Of a DNA stretch of 64,000 nt, positions 36,537-44,943 are shown piece by piece. The notes under the pieces are model-generated. The model saw only the letters and a list, made by a program, of their open reading frames with translations. It ran no database searches and was not told the DNA's origin. Numbering within the stretch: the first letter of the stretch is position 1; each line of letters starts with the position of its first letter. The DNA comes from Mesorhizobium sp. dw_380 (GTDB lineage: Bacteria; Pseudomonadota; Alphaproteobacteria; Rhizobiales; Rhizobiaceae), in contig NZ_JAFFIW010000009.1 in assembly GCF_018588885.1 (NCBI RefSeq), forward strand, positions 124,001 to 188,000. Reading direction: 5' to 3'. Both the position numbers and the translations under genes were made by a program.

Positions 36537-37045
36537 TGCTGATCCCCATTTTCCGGCGCATCAGCGAAGGCAAAAAAGGCTTCACCGATGATCTTCTGCG
36601 TCTGTTCGTAGCTCGACCAGGCAATACCCAGCCTTTCATAGAAGGCTTTTGCACCCTCATTGTCGGTGTCGACGGACAGCCTCAGATACACGCCGCCTTC
36701 CTTTCGGCTCTGCGCCGCAACGCGCCGCAGCAGCCGCTCGCCGATCTTGCGGCCGCGAAACCGATCCTCGACATAGAGGTCCTGCACATAGACGCCAGGC
36801 CGGCCCATCCAGGTCGAAAAGATCGGGAAATGCAGGCAGAGGCCGGCGAATTCGCCATCGACTTCGGCGATCAACGTGGAGAAAGCGGGCTTCTCGCCGA
36901 AACCCCAGGTTTTGAGATCGTCGGCCGTCGAGATGATTTCTTCCGGTGCGCCGATATGGGTGCCGAGTTTCAGGATCGCCGCATGGATGGTTTCGACGTC
37001 TTCGATCCGTCCGGGGCGGAGGAGGATTTTTTCTGGGGCTGTCAT
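36533..37045 (-). CDS. GNAT family N-acetyltransferase
   Basis: 170 residues with the GNAT core: ILLRPGRIEDVETIH, then YVQDLYVEDRFRGRKIGERLLRRVA (acetyl-CoA binding loop R-x-x-G-x-G/A variant) and NEGAKAFYERLGI. The sequence resembles polyamine (SSAT-like) acetyltransferases in layout. Being translationally coupled (4-bp overlap) to an acetylpolyamine amidohydrolase-like enzyme, it may act on the same amine. Substrate is inference. Confidence 0.85.
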   Translation of the reverse strand: MTAPEKILLRPGRIEDVETIHAAILKLGTHIGAPEEIISTADDLKTWGFGEKPAFSTLIAEVDGEFAGLCLHFPIFSTWMGRPGVYVQDLYVEDRFRGRKIGERLLRRVAAQSRKEGGVYLRLSVDTDNEGAKAFYERLGIAWSSYEQTQKIIGEAFFAFADAPENGDQQ

Positions 37046-37097
37046 GGCAAGTAGGGAGCCAAGGCGGGACTGGACGCAGGCATCTCAAATCATCATC

Positions 37098-38027
37098 TCA
37101 AAACGCCACCCGGTCGCCGCCCTTGAGTGCCAGCATGTCGCGCGCTTCGGCTGGGGTGGCAACTTCCAGCGACAGCCCATCGAGAATGCCACGGATGCGG
37201 CGCACCTGGTCGGCGTTGGATTTCGCCAGCTGGCGCCCGTCATAAAGACTGTCCTCCAGCCCGACGCGGACATTGCCACCCATGGCCGCGGCGATCGAGA
37301 TCAGCGGCATCTGGTTGCGGCCGGCGGCCAGCACCGAGAACTGGTATGTGTCGCCAAACAATTTGTCGGCGATCCGCTTCATGTGGATGAGATTGTCCGG
37401 ATCGGCGCCGATGCCGCCCAGAATACCCAGCACGAACTGGATGAACAGCGGCCCCGACACCAAGCCTCGGTCGCGGAAATGCGCCAGCGAATAGAGGTGG
37501 CCGACATCGTAGCACTCGAATTCGAAGCGCGTGCCGCAGCCATTGCCCAGCCTTTCAAGCACGCCTTCCATGTCGGCGAAGGTGTTCTTGAAGATGGTGT
37601 CGCGGGTGGCCTCGAGCAGCTTCGGCTCCCACTCATGTTGCCATTCCCTCGGCTTGTCGAGCATCGGGAACAGCGCGAAGTTCATCGAACCCATGTTGAG
37701 CGAGCACATTTCCGGCTCGGCCCGCAGAGGCGCCGCCAGCCGCTGGTCAAGTGTCATCAGCGAGGAGCCGCCGGTGGTGATGTTGATCACCGCCGATGTT
37801 GCCTGCTTGATGCGCGGCAGGAACTGCATGTAGACGTCCGGATCGGCGGTCGGCCGGCCATCCCGGGGGTCGCGGGCATGCAGGTGCAGGATCGAGGCAC
37901 CGGCCTCGGCCGCGGCGATCGCATCCGCCGCGATCTGGTCCGGTGTCACCGGCAGGTAAGGCGACATCGATGGCGTGTGCACCGAGCCGGTGACGGCGCA
38001 GGTGATGATGACTTTTCGCGTCGCCAT
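37098..38027 (-). CDS. Beta-keto acid cleavage enzyme (BKACE, DUF849 family)
   Basis: 309 residues matching the BKACE/Kce family. The zinc-binding HxH is at His48/His50 in ILHLHARDP, and GGNVRVGLED holds the conserved Glu. BKACE enzymes condense a beta-keto acid with acetyl-CoA and split off acetoacetate, giving a CoA ester; the founding member Kce works on 3-keto-5-aminohexanoate in lysine fermentation. Substrates vary and the active-site contacts are not readable here. Gap of 4 bp to the aminotransferase gene upstream. Confidence 0.9.
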   Translation of the reverse strand: MATRKVIITCAVTGSVHTPSMSPYLPVTPDQIAADAIAAAEAGASILHLHARDPRDGRPTADPDVYMQFLPRIKQATSAVINITTGGSSLMTLDQRLAAPLRAEPEMCSLNMGSMNFALFPMLDKPREWQHEWEPKLLEATRDTIFKNTFADMEGVLERLGNGCGTRFEFECYDVGHLYSLAHFRDRGLVSGPLFIQFVLGILGGIGADPDNLIHMKRIADKLFGDTYQFSVLAAGRNQMPLISIAAAMGGNVRVGLEDSLYDGRQLAKSNADQVRRIRGILDGLSLEVATPAEARDMLALKGGDRVAF

Positions 38028-38031
38028 TCCC

Positions 38032-39417
38032 TTACCCCCGGCCTTCGACGGGCAAGTCGAGTTCGGAGGCCAGAACCTCCAGCGAGTCGCCGATGATAGA
38101 GATGATCTCGCCAACCTGCTCGCTGGTGACGATCATCGGTGGCGCGACCATGAAATTATCGCCGTCGACGCCACCTTTGACCTTGCGGCCATAGATGATC
38201 AGCCCGCGTTCGTAGGCGAGATCGAGCAGGCGCTGCGTGGCTTTCTTGCTCTGGTCGATCGGTCGCAGCGTGTCGGGATCGGCAACCATCTCGGCGCCGG
38301 TGAGCAGGCCCTTGCCGCGCACGTCGGCAATGAACGGGAAGCGCCTCGCCAGACCCTTCAATCCGTCCATCAGCACGTCGCCCATGGCGGCCGCATTGGC
38401 GATCAGGTCGAGCCGGTCCATTTCGCCGAGCACGGCAAGCCCGGCGGCGCAGGCGAGCGGATTGCCGGCATAGGTGTGGCCATGCTGGAAGCCTCCGGAG
38501 GCGAGCAGCGGCTGCACCAGCCGCATCGGTGCCGCCAGCGCGCCGAGTGGCGCGTAGCCCGAGCCCAGCCCCTTCGACAGTGCGACGATATCGGGCTTGC
38601 AGTTCCAGTGATCGCCGCCAAGGAACCTGCCGGTGCGGCCGGCGCCACTCATCACTTCGTCATGGATGAGCAGGATGCCGTAGCGGTCGCAGATCTCGCG
38701 GATACGCGCATAGTAGCTGTCGGGTGCGACCAGGGCTGCGGTGGCCGCACCGCCGATCGGCTCCATGATGAAGGCAACGACGCTCTCCGGGCCCTCGGCA
38801 AGGATCTTCTCCTCCAGCATGTCGGCATAGCGGATGCCGCGCTGTTCCATCGAAAGATTGTCGCGGTCGCGCCAGGCGGTCGGCGCCGGCACGGTCGGCA
38901 TCACGCGCATCATCGGCGTAAAAGTTTCGGCCAGCGCGTCGTCGCCGGTGATCGAGAGCGAACCCAGCGTGCCGCCGTGATAGGAGGGAAAACGGGTGAT
39001 CACCTTCCAGCGGCTGGCCTGGCCGGTGGCAACAGCCCATTGTCGAGCCAGCTTGATGCAGGATTCCGTCGCCTCCGAGCCGCCCGAGACGAAGAAGATG
39101 CGATCCATGCCTTCGGGCAGTTTTCCTGCCAGCTCACGCGCCAGTTCTTCCGCCGGCTCATTCTCGAAATGCAGTCGATAGGCGAAGGTGGCGCGGTCCA
39201 TCTGCCGCTTCATGGCATCAAGCACATTGCGGTTGGAATGGCCGATATTGGCGACCATCGGCCCGCTTGACCCATCGATGAAGCGGCGGCCGTCCTGCGT
39301 CCACATATAGATGCCCTCGGCGCGGTCGATCAGCGGCCGCCGCAGACTGGACAGGTAGAACAGATGCGAATCTCGCCGGGCTTCGGTCTGTTGAGCGGCG
39401 GTCTGAGCTTTCGACAT
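38032..39417 (-). CDS. Class III (omega-amino acid:pyruvate type) aminotransferase
   Basis: 461 residues. PLP-binding features: FFVSGGSEATE (about 108-118), YHGGT, Asp253 in HDEVMSG and the Schiff-base Lys282 in LSKGLGSGY. Class III enzymes move the amino group from the end of an amine or omega-amino acid, producing an aldehyde or oxo acid. The start ATG at 39417 lies 1 bp after the stop of the DMFase-like gene, so the two are tightly coupled, and BKACE follows 4 bp later. Confidence 0.92.
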   Translation of the reverse strand: MSKAQTAAQQTEARRDSHLFYLSSLRRPLIDRAEGIYMWTQDGRRFIDGSSGPMVANIGHSNRNVLDAMKRQMDRATFAYRLHFENEPAEELARELAGKLPEGMDRIFFVSGGSEATESCIKLARQWAVATGQASRWKVITRFPSYHGGTLGSLSITGDDALAETFTPMMRVMPTVPAPTAWRDRDNLSMEQRGIRYADMLEEKILAEGPESVVAFIMEPIGGAATAALVAPDSYYARIREICDRYGILLIHDEVMSGAGRTGRFLGGDHWNCKPDIVALSKGLGSGYAPLGALAAPMRLVQPLLASGGFQHGHTYAGNPLACAAGLAVLGEMDRLDLIANAAAMGDVLMDGLKGLARRFPFIADVRGKGLLTGAEMVADPDTLRPIDQSKKATQRLLDLAYERGLIIYGRKVKGGVDGDNFMVAPPMIVTSEQVGEIISIIGDSLEVLASELDLPVEGRG

Positions 39418-39418
39418 G

Positions 39419-41059
39419 TCAGGACTTTCCGATATAGCGATCGAGGACATTCTTGGTGACGCGTTCGACCATCGGGTCTTGTCTTAGCAGGCCGGCGACC
39501 CATTCGCAGCTTCCGGCGTGGAACACCTCGCCCTTGCCGCGCGGGAAGTTGACGATCATGCCGTTGCCACGTTTGACCTTTTCAAGATTGGCGTCGCTCG
39601 CCTCGCCGAACAGCGTTTCGGCGGTGAAGCGGCCATCCTCGTCGGTGAGGAACTGGTCCTCGATCGGGATGTCGGCGCTTTCCTCCACCTGGGACGCCAT
39701 ACCGACGGCGAGAACTTGCAGGCCATCCGGCGCGCCGCTCGTCGCGGTGGGGTAGGGCAGGCCACCGGTGATCTCGAAGTCGAGGCCGTCGACCTCATAG
39801 CCATAGACATGGCTGTCGGCGCCAAGCAGGTCGCCATAATAAATGCCGGTGCCGGCAAAGGCCCAGTGCTCGGGCCGATAGACCGGAAAGCCGCGCACGC
39901 CGCGCGGCGCGCAGCCGCCCCAGCCGGCATAGACGCCACGTGTCGCGTTGAGCCCGAAGGTCGCCGAGCCCGGCCGGTCGATTTCCGGCGCTTCCCAGGA
40001 ATTGGTGGCTCGGGTGATGTCGCCGCCGCGATAGGCGGGGTCCTCGGCGCGGGCGCGGTATTTGTAGCAGACCTGGCGGCGGCCTTCGTCTTCCAGCCGC
40101 GTCTGCCACATGAAATTGCCGGCAAAGCGCGCCGCATGGCCGCCGCGCTCGACATAATTGTCGACGGCATCGCGCATTTCCCAGGTCCAGTACTCGTCGT
40201 GGCCGACGAAGACGGCACAGTCATAGCCGTCAAGAATATCCGGCGAAAAATGCAGGTCGTGCTGGCTGACGAGGTCGACGCCGTAGCCGGCCCGTTCGGC
40301 AAAACGGAAAAAGTGGCTGTCGTAGCTCGCCCAGCCCGACGAGGCGTATTTCTTCGAATGGCCGGTGGCGAGCGCCCATTCCATATGCGGATAGCGCGGC
40401 ACCGTCTTCGGTGGCACGGCGACCTCCAGCGGCACGCGCGGCGCATCCTTCGGCAACACGACGAAGCCTCGGCACCAGGGCCGCTGCGTCGACACGACGG
40501 GCGAGTACTGGTTGCGATCCGGCCCGGTGATGCCCTGATAATGGTTGGAGCCGCCCCAGGTGTTGTAGGCAAGCCAGGTGCCCGTCGCAGCCACCTGCAG
40601 CACACGGCCGGGCTTCTTGCCAATCTGGGGAGAGACTATGAAGAGATGACGGCAAAGGATCGGCTTGCCGTCGCGTCCATCGGCGGTCAGCGTCACGCGG
40701 TAGGCCCCGGACGGCCAATCGCTCCCGACATGGAATTCGAACGAAGCTTCCCATCCGCACCCCTCGGCCGAACATTGGTCTGGACTGTCCTGCCAGCGCG
40801 CCGCGATGCCCGATTTCTCGAACATTTTCGTCTCGGTGCCGCCATCGCGGGTGATCGCCATGCTGAAGGACGGAGCGGTCGAACTGACATGCAGCGTCAC
40901 CGTCTCGCCGGCGCGATAGGAAAAACGGTCGCTGTAGCACCAGATCTCGCCGCGTTCGCCATCCATCCCAGGCCATTCGTAATAGTGGCCGTGCACGGCG
41001 TGGCGGCGCTGCTCTGGCGTCAGCCCGAAATCGGGGAATTCGGTCGGCAGATGGGTCAT
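39419..41059 (-). CDS. N,N-dimethylformamidase beta subunit-like hydrolase
   Basis: 546 residues from the ATG at 41059. It matches the catalytic (large) subunit C-terminal family of N,N-dimethylformamidase: ATGTWLAYNTWGG (Tyr165), then FVGHDEYWTWEMRDAVDNYV (His287, Glu289), GGHAARFAGNFMWQTR and a late IVNFPRGKGEVFHAGS. In DMFase these Tyr and Glu positions belong to an unusual Tyr/Glu mononuclear iron site (family knowledge, not measured here). No small subunit gene is visible. Head gene of the five-gene operon. Confidence 0.78.
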   Translation of the reverse strand: MTHLPTEFPDFGLTPEQRRHAVHGHYYEWPGMDGERGEIWCYSDRFSYRAGETVTLHVSSTAPSFSMAITRDGGTETKMFEKSGIAARWQDSPDQCSAEGCGWEASFEFHVGSDWPSGAYRVTLTADGRDGKPILCRHLFIVSPQIGKKPGRVLQVAATGTWLAYNTWGGSNHYQGITGPDRNQYSPVVSTQRPWCRGFVVLPKDAPRVPLEVAVPPKTVPRYPHMEWALATGHSKKYASSGWASYDSHFFRFAERAGYGVDLVSQHDLHFSPDILDGYDCAVFVGHDEYWTWEMRDAVDNYVERGGHAARFAGNFMWQTRLEDEGRRQVCYKYRARAEDPAYRGGDITRATNSWEAPEIDRPGSATFGLNATRGVYAGWGGCAPRGVRGFPVYRPEHWAFAGTGIYYGDLLGADSHVYGYEVDGLDFEITGGLPYPTATSGAPDGLQVLAVGMASQVEESADIPIEDQFLTDEDGRFTAETLFGEASDANLEKVKRGNGMIVNFPRGKGEVFHAGSCEWVAGLLRQDPMVERVTKNVLDRYIGKS

Positions 41060-41202
41060 GAACACCGGAAAAGCTCGAAGGTCGTCATTTCGGCGATCTG
41101 CAGGGCGAGCGTCAAATGGAAACGATCGGGCCAGCATTTGTTAGCCGCGCCCTTGGCCAGCTTCAGCAAACGGATTATCTCAGGGAAGGCGGCGTTTCCG
41201 CC

Positions 41203-41463
41203 ATGGGGATCGGCATGCTCAGAGTGCAAAAGGTCAAGGTCGACGACATCTACGTGCCGACGGCGCGCAAGAAGACGCTGCATCCCGAGACCGTCCGGCA
41301 CCTCGCCGAGGACATCCTGGAGAACGGCATGAAGATGCCGATCCAGGTCCGCCACGACGGCAAGCGCCATATACTGGTCGAAGGCCTGCATCGGCTGGAG
41401 GCGGCCAAGTGGCTCGGCGAGACCGAGATCGACGCTTATCTGGTGCAAGCCAAACGCCACTGA
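41203..41463 (+). CDS. Stand-alone ParB N-terminal domain protein
   Basis: 86 residues equal to one ParB/Srx fold: VKVDDIYVPTARKKTLHPETVRHLAEDIL, then MPIQVRHDGKRHILVEGLHRLEAAKWLG, the last matching the ENxxR/GERR nucleotide-binding box region of ParB-like CTPases in degenerate form. No DNA-binding domain follows. Such single-domain proteins occur on mobile elements and chromosomes with unknown roles. It is divergent from the DMFase-like operon (143 bp between starts). Confidence 0.75.
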   Translation: MGIGMLRVQKVKVDDIYVPTARKKTLHPETVRHLAEDILENGMKMPIQVRHDGKRHILVEGLHRLEAAKWLGETEIDAYLVQAKRH

Positions 41464-41573
41464 CGCGGTTTCTGCCAACTCGCCATTTCCGGAATTTTCT
41501 CTCTGGCCATGTCGGGCGGCGTTGCATTGGCTCGTCCTTGGGACGGAAGCCAGATCAACCCGAGGAGACCACT

Positions 41574-42059
41574 GTGGCCACCAAGCTCGACATTGCCCCC
41601 GCCAACGACCGCGAACTGGTTCTTGCCCGCATCATCGATGCGCCGCGCGAGAGCGTCTATCGCTGCTGGACCGACCCGAAACTGGTCACGCAATGGTTTT
41701 CGCCAAAGCCGTGGACGACGCCGCGCGCCGAGATGGATGTGCGCACCGGTGGCTCGAGCCTTGTCGTCATGGCCAGCCCCGACGGCAACGAGTTTCCCAA
41801 CCCCGGTGTCTTCCTGGAAGTCATTCCCGGCAAGAAGATCGTCTTCACCGATGCCTATACCCAGGCGTGGGAGCCGTCGGAAAAGCCGTTCATGACCGTT
41901 GCGCTGACCTTCGAGGATGAAGGCCAGGGCAAGACCCGATACATCGCGCGCGTCCGGCACTGGAGCGTCGCCGACCGCGAACAGCATGAGCAGATGGGTT
42001 TTCACGTCGGTTGGGGCCAATGCACCGACCAGTTCGAAGACCTCGCCAAGACGCTTTGA
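41574..42059 (+). CDS. AHSA1/SRPBCC family protein
   Basis: 161 residues from a GTG at 41574 that has GAGGAG six bases upstream. Hydrophobic-cavity SRPBCC fold seen in LVLARIIDAPRESVYRCWTDPKLVTQWFSP and the C-terminal GWGQCTDQFEDLAKTL helix. AHSA1-like bacterial proteins bind small lipophilic ligands or act as chaperone activators; no ligand can be assigned. Confidence 0.87.
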   Translation: MATKLDIAPANDRELVLARIIDAPRESVYRCWTDPKLVTQWFSPKPWTTPRAEMDVRTGGSSLVVMASPDGNEFPNPGVFLEVIPGKKIVFTDAYTQAWEPSEKPFMTVALTFEDEGQGKTRYIARVRHWSVADREQHEQMGFHVGWGQCTDQFEDLAKTL

Positions 42060-42243
42060 AATCGGCGGGACGGGAACAGATCGATATGTGCAAGACCCTG
42101 CTTTTCGGCTGACCGGGCACCACCCGCCGTGGTGAACTTCATCGCATTCCGATTATCGATGCGTTGTATCAAAGCTTTTCAATTGACCCTGTCGGCCGTG
42201 CGACTACGTTGCCGCTTATTTCCTCCATTTGTGGATCGAGACG

Positions 42244-42639
42244 ATGGCTAAACACCAGGGTGGCTGCCTTTGCGGAGCGGTGCGCTACCGCACCGACGCG
42301 GCTCCGATCAACGAGCGCATCTGCCATTGCCGGCTTTGCCAGAAGGCGATCGGCGCCACTTTCAACGCGCGCGTATTGTTTCGCATCGATGAGGTGACGA
42401 TCGAAGGGCCGTTGGCAACAGTCAACACCTCGCCGGATCTCAAGCGCGGCTTTTGCCCGAACTGCGGCACGACGATGTTTTCGCGGCGCGATTCCGCCGG
42501 CATCATCGGCATCACCACCGGTTCGCTCGACGACCCCTCGACGTTCAAGCCGCAGATGCACATTTTCACCGCCTCGAAACAGCCCTGGGTGGTTCTTGAC
42601 GACGGCCTGCCGCAATATGAAGGCGCTCCGCCGGCCTAG
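42244..42639 (+). CDS. GFA family protein (glutathione-dependent formaldehyde-activating type)
   Basis: 131 residues with the zinc-site cysteines: GGCLCGAVRY, CHCRLCQK and CPNCGT. GFA-fold proteins bind glutathione adducts of aldehydes, but most, including this one, are uncharacterised. Independent gene with its own 180-bp upstream spacer. Confidence 0.88.
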   Translation: MAKHQGGCLCGAVRYRTDAAPINERICHCRLCQKAIGATFNARVLFRIDEVTIEGPLATVNTSPDLKRGFCPNCGTTMFSRRDSAGIIGITTGSLDDPSTFKPQMHIFTASKQPWVVLDDGLPQYEGAPPA

Positions 42640-42791
42640 GCTTTTTTCCTTCTGCGCCAGGCAGAGAAAGAAGCGAGATCATGACCAAAAAATAATCCAA
42701 TTCGACACGCTATAGCCGGCAAAGCGTCATTGGCGAGCCATCATTGTCTTCCTATCTATGCTGCGCGGGCCGGCATTCGAGGAGACGACGG

Positions 42792-42989
42792 ATGAACGAC
42801 AGCATCAGCACCCTGGACGAGCTTTTGAGCGATCCGATGGTCCTGCTTGTCATGGAGCGCGACCGTGTGCGCCCGGAACAGGTCCGTATGCTGCTCGAAC
42901 GGGCGCGGCGTCCCGCTGTCGATGAGCCGATTGTGCCGCCGCCCCACGTGATCGCCAGGGCCTGCCAGAAACTCTGGCTGTGCCCGTAA
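42792..42989 (+). CDS. Small hypothetical protein
   Basis: 65 residues, no signal or membrane segment. Sequence reads like a short regulatory or anti-factor protein: acidic N-terminus (NDSISTLDELLSDPMVLLVMERD) with a helix-loop-helix feel and a final ACQKLWLCP. No family recognised. The gene is followed by an intrinsic terminator and starts at an ATG with a GGAGA ribosome-binding site, so I take it as real. Confidence 0.65.
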   Translation: MNDSISTLDELLSDPMVLLVMERDRVRPEQVRMLLERARRPAVDEPIVPPPHVIARACQKLWLCP

Positions 42990-43023
42990 TCGCTTTGCCG
43001 TTTTTCCCCCGTGAGAACGCAGG

Positions 43024-43044
43024 CCGGCCCTTTGGGCCGGTTTT
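43024..43044 (+). terminator. Rho-independent terminator
   Basis: CCGGCCC (43024-43030) pairs with GGGCCGG (43034-43040) over TTT, followed by TTTT. Terminates the small gene at 42792-42989. Confidence 0.85.
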
Positions 43045-43185
43045 GAACTGTGCGCATTCGGCGCAGCAGTGCCAGATTACAAATCCGTAAATTGATTATC
43101 CGGTCCATGACGGTAAGGCTTGCCCGGGCCTGACCGGCACCGGTCCCATCCGCGCAATTTCGATCTCTCACACACGGAACCAGAC

Positions 43186-44058
43186 ATGGCTGACCTCTGC
43201 ACTCAAGGCGTGGACACGGGCTTTGTCGGCCTGGGATATGCCAAGGTCGCCTTTCTCGGCCTGGTGCAGGGCATCACCGAACTGCTGCCGATTTCGTCCA
43301 CCGCCCATATGCGCATCGTGCCCGCGGTGCTCGGCTGGCAGGATCCCGGCTCCGCTTTCTCCGCCGCCATGCAGCTTGCCGCCCTTGCCGCCGTGATCAG
43401 CTATTTCTGGAGCGATGTCAGGGATCTCCTGTTCGGTTCGCTCGACGCCCTCACGCGGCGCGATTTCGCCGACCGGCATTTCCGGCTGGCATCCTGGATC
43501 GTGCTGGCGACGATCCCGATCGTCATCGCCGGCGTGGCCCTGTCGCGCGTGCTCAACACCTGCAATTCACCGCTGCGCAGCCTGAGCGTGATCGGTTGGG
43601 CCTGCATTGCCATGGCAATCCTGCTGGCTCTGGCCGAGACTTTTGCCCGCCATAAGCGCACCATCGGCGAAGCTTCGCTCGCTGATGCGCTGCTTGTCGG
43701 CATCGCTCAGATCGGCGCGCTGATCCCTGGTGTCTCACGCTCGGGCTCGACCTTGACGGCGGCTTTGGGGCTTGGCTTCAAACGGGCCGAGGCGGCGCGC
43801 TTCTCATTCCTGCTCGGGCTGCCGGCGATCGCGCTTGCCGGCCTCAAGGAGTTGTGGGAACTGCACAAGGTTCACCTCGACGCCCATGGCTGGTCGGTTC
43901 TTGCCACCGGGCTGGTCGTCGCGTCGATATCCGCCTTCTTCGCCATATGGGGGCTGATGCGCGTGCTGGAGCGCTTCTCCGCCTGGCCTTTCGTCATCTA
44001 TCGCGGCCTGCTCGGTGTGGTCCTGCTGCTGGGTGTGGCGATGGGGTGGCTTGCCTAG
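43186..44058 (+). CDS. uppP: Undecaprenyl-diphosphatase UppP/BacA family
   Basis: 290 residues, about eight membrane helices. The two active-site motifs are present: QGITELLPISSTAH (28-41) and the PGVSRSGSTLTAALGLG segment later. It recycles undecaprenyl pyrophosphate from cell-wall synthesis at the membrane. The STAHM variant of the first motif and an N-terminus of about 15 extra residues suggest a divergent paralog of the housekeeping copy. Confidence 0.88.
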   Translation: MADLCTQGVDTGFVGLGYAKVAFLGLVQGITELLPISSTAHMRIVPAVLGWQDPGSAFSAAMQLAALAAVISYFWSDVRDLLFGSLDALTRRDFADRHFRLASWIVLATIPIVIAGVALSRVLNTCNSPLRSLSVIGWACIAMAILLALAETFARHKRTIGEASLADALLVGIAQIGALIPGVSRSGSTLTAALGLGFKRAEAARFSFLLGLPAIALAGLKELWELHKVHLDAHGWSVLATGLVVASISAFFAIWGLMRVLERFSAWPFVIYRGLLGVVLLLGVAMGWLA

Positions 44059-44206
44059 CTCGCGATCGGCTCTCTGTGTGTTGCGCGGGAGCAACCCTGG
44101 AACCTGCACGCGTCGACCCGCAAAGATGTGATCGGCCGGTTTGATTGACTTCGGTAGGTAACAGCCCTTAACGTTCTGTTAACAAAAAACAGATGGGCGG
44201 GGCCGG

Positions 44207-44833
44207 ATGGCATCCTCGAAGGGTTGGCGCCGTAAGGCGAAGGGGCTGGGGCTGGCTGTTGCTCTGACCGCGTTGTGTTCGGCAGCGAATTTCGCCTACG
44301 CGGCTCCTGTTTCCATGGTGGTCGGCGGCTCGACCTCCCAGCCGATTGGCCACTATGATTTCTGCAAGATCCATGCCGCCGAATGCTCGATCCGCTCACC
44401 CGACAGCGTGCCGGAACAAATGACCGGCAAGCTGCTGCACGAGATCTCGGCCGTAAATCTCTCGATCAACAAGCGCGTCAAGCCGATGAGCGACATGGAC
44501 AATTACGGCAAGGACGAGTGGTGGGCCTATCCGGACAACGGCTTCGGCGACTGTGAGGATTACGCGCTTGAAAAGCGGCGCGAACTGAACAGCCTGGGTA
44601 TTGCCATAGCCAATCTGCTGATGACGGTGGTTCGCAAGCCTGATGGCGAAGGTCATGCCGTGCTGACGGTGCGGACGGACAAGGGCGACTTTATCCTCGA
44701 CAATCTGACCGACAAGGTCCGGCTCTGGAACGAGACCAGCTACCGCTACCTGAAACGGCAGGCGAGCGACGACACCGGACACTGGGTCTCCATTCTTGGT
44801 GGCGACGAACAGCTGGTCAGCGCTGTCAAATAG
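44207..44833 (+). CDS. Transglutaminase-like cysteine protease (BTLCP)
   Basis: 208 residues with a signal peptide (hydrophobic 13-31, AYA cleavage). The catalytic triad is visible: Cys116 in GDCEDYA, His150 in GHAVL, Asp165 in LDNL. BTLCP-family members such as LapG are periplasmic proteases that cut surface adhesins, often under c-di-GMP control. No LapD or large adhesin gene is near, so the target is unknown. Confidence 0.88.
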   Translation: MASSKGWRRKAKGLGLAVALTALCSAANFAYAAPVSMVVGGSTSQPIGHYDFCKIHAAECSIRSPDSVPEQMTGKLLHEISAVNLSINKRVKPMSDMDNYGKDEWWAYPDNGFGDCEDYALEKRRELNSLGIAIANLLMTVVRKPDGEGHAVLTVRTDKGDFILDNLTDKVRLWNETSYRYLKRQASDDTGHWVSILGGDEQLVSAVK

Positions 44834-44943
44834 TCGCGTCGGCCAGCCGCGTCCGACGCGAATTCTGATCCGCGCCATTCCAATCCGATCTTCCACAATG
44901 CCGGCCGGCGATGCTATCCACGGTGGCTCGTTGAAGCTGCGGT

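Noticed and set aside
39518..41332. 604-residue plus-strand frame opposite the DMFase-like gene
   Set aside because: Antisense shadow; the minus-strand frame holds conserved HDEY and tyrosine motifs.
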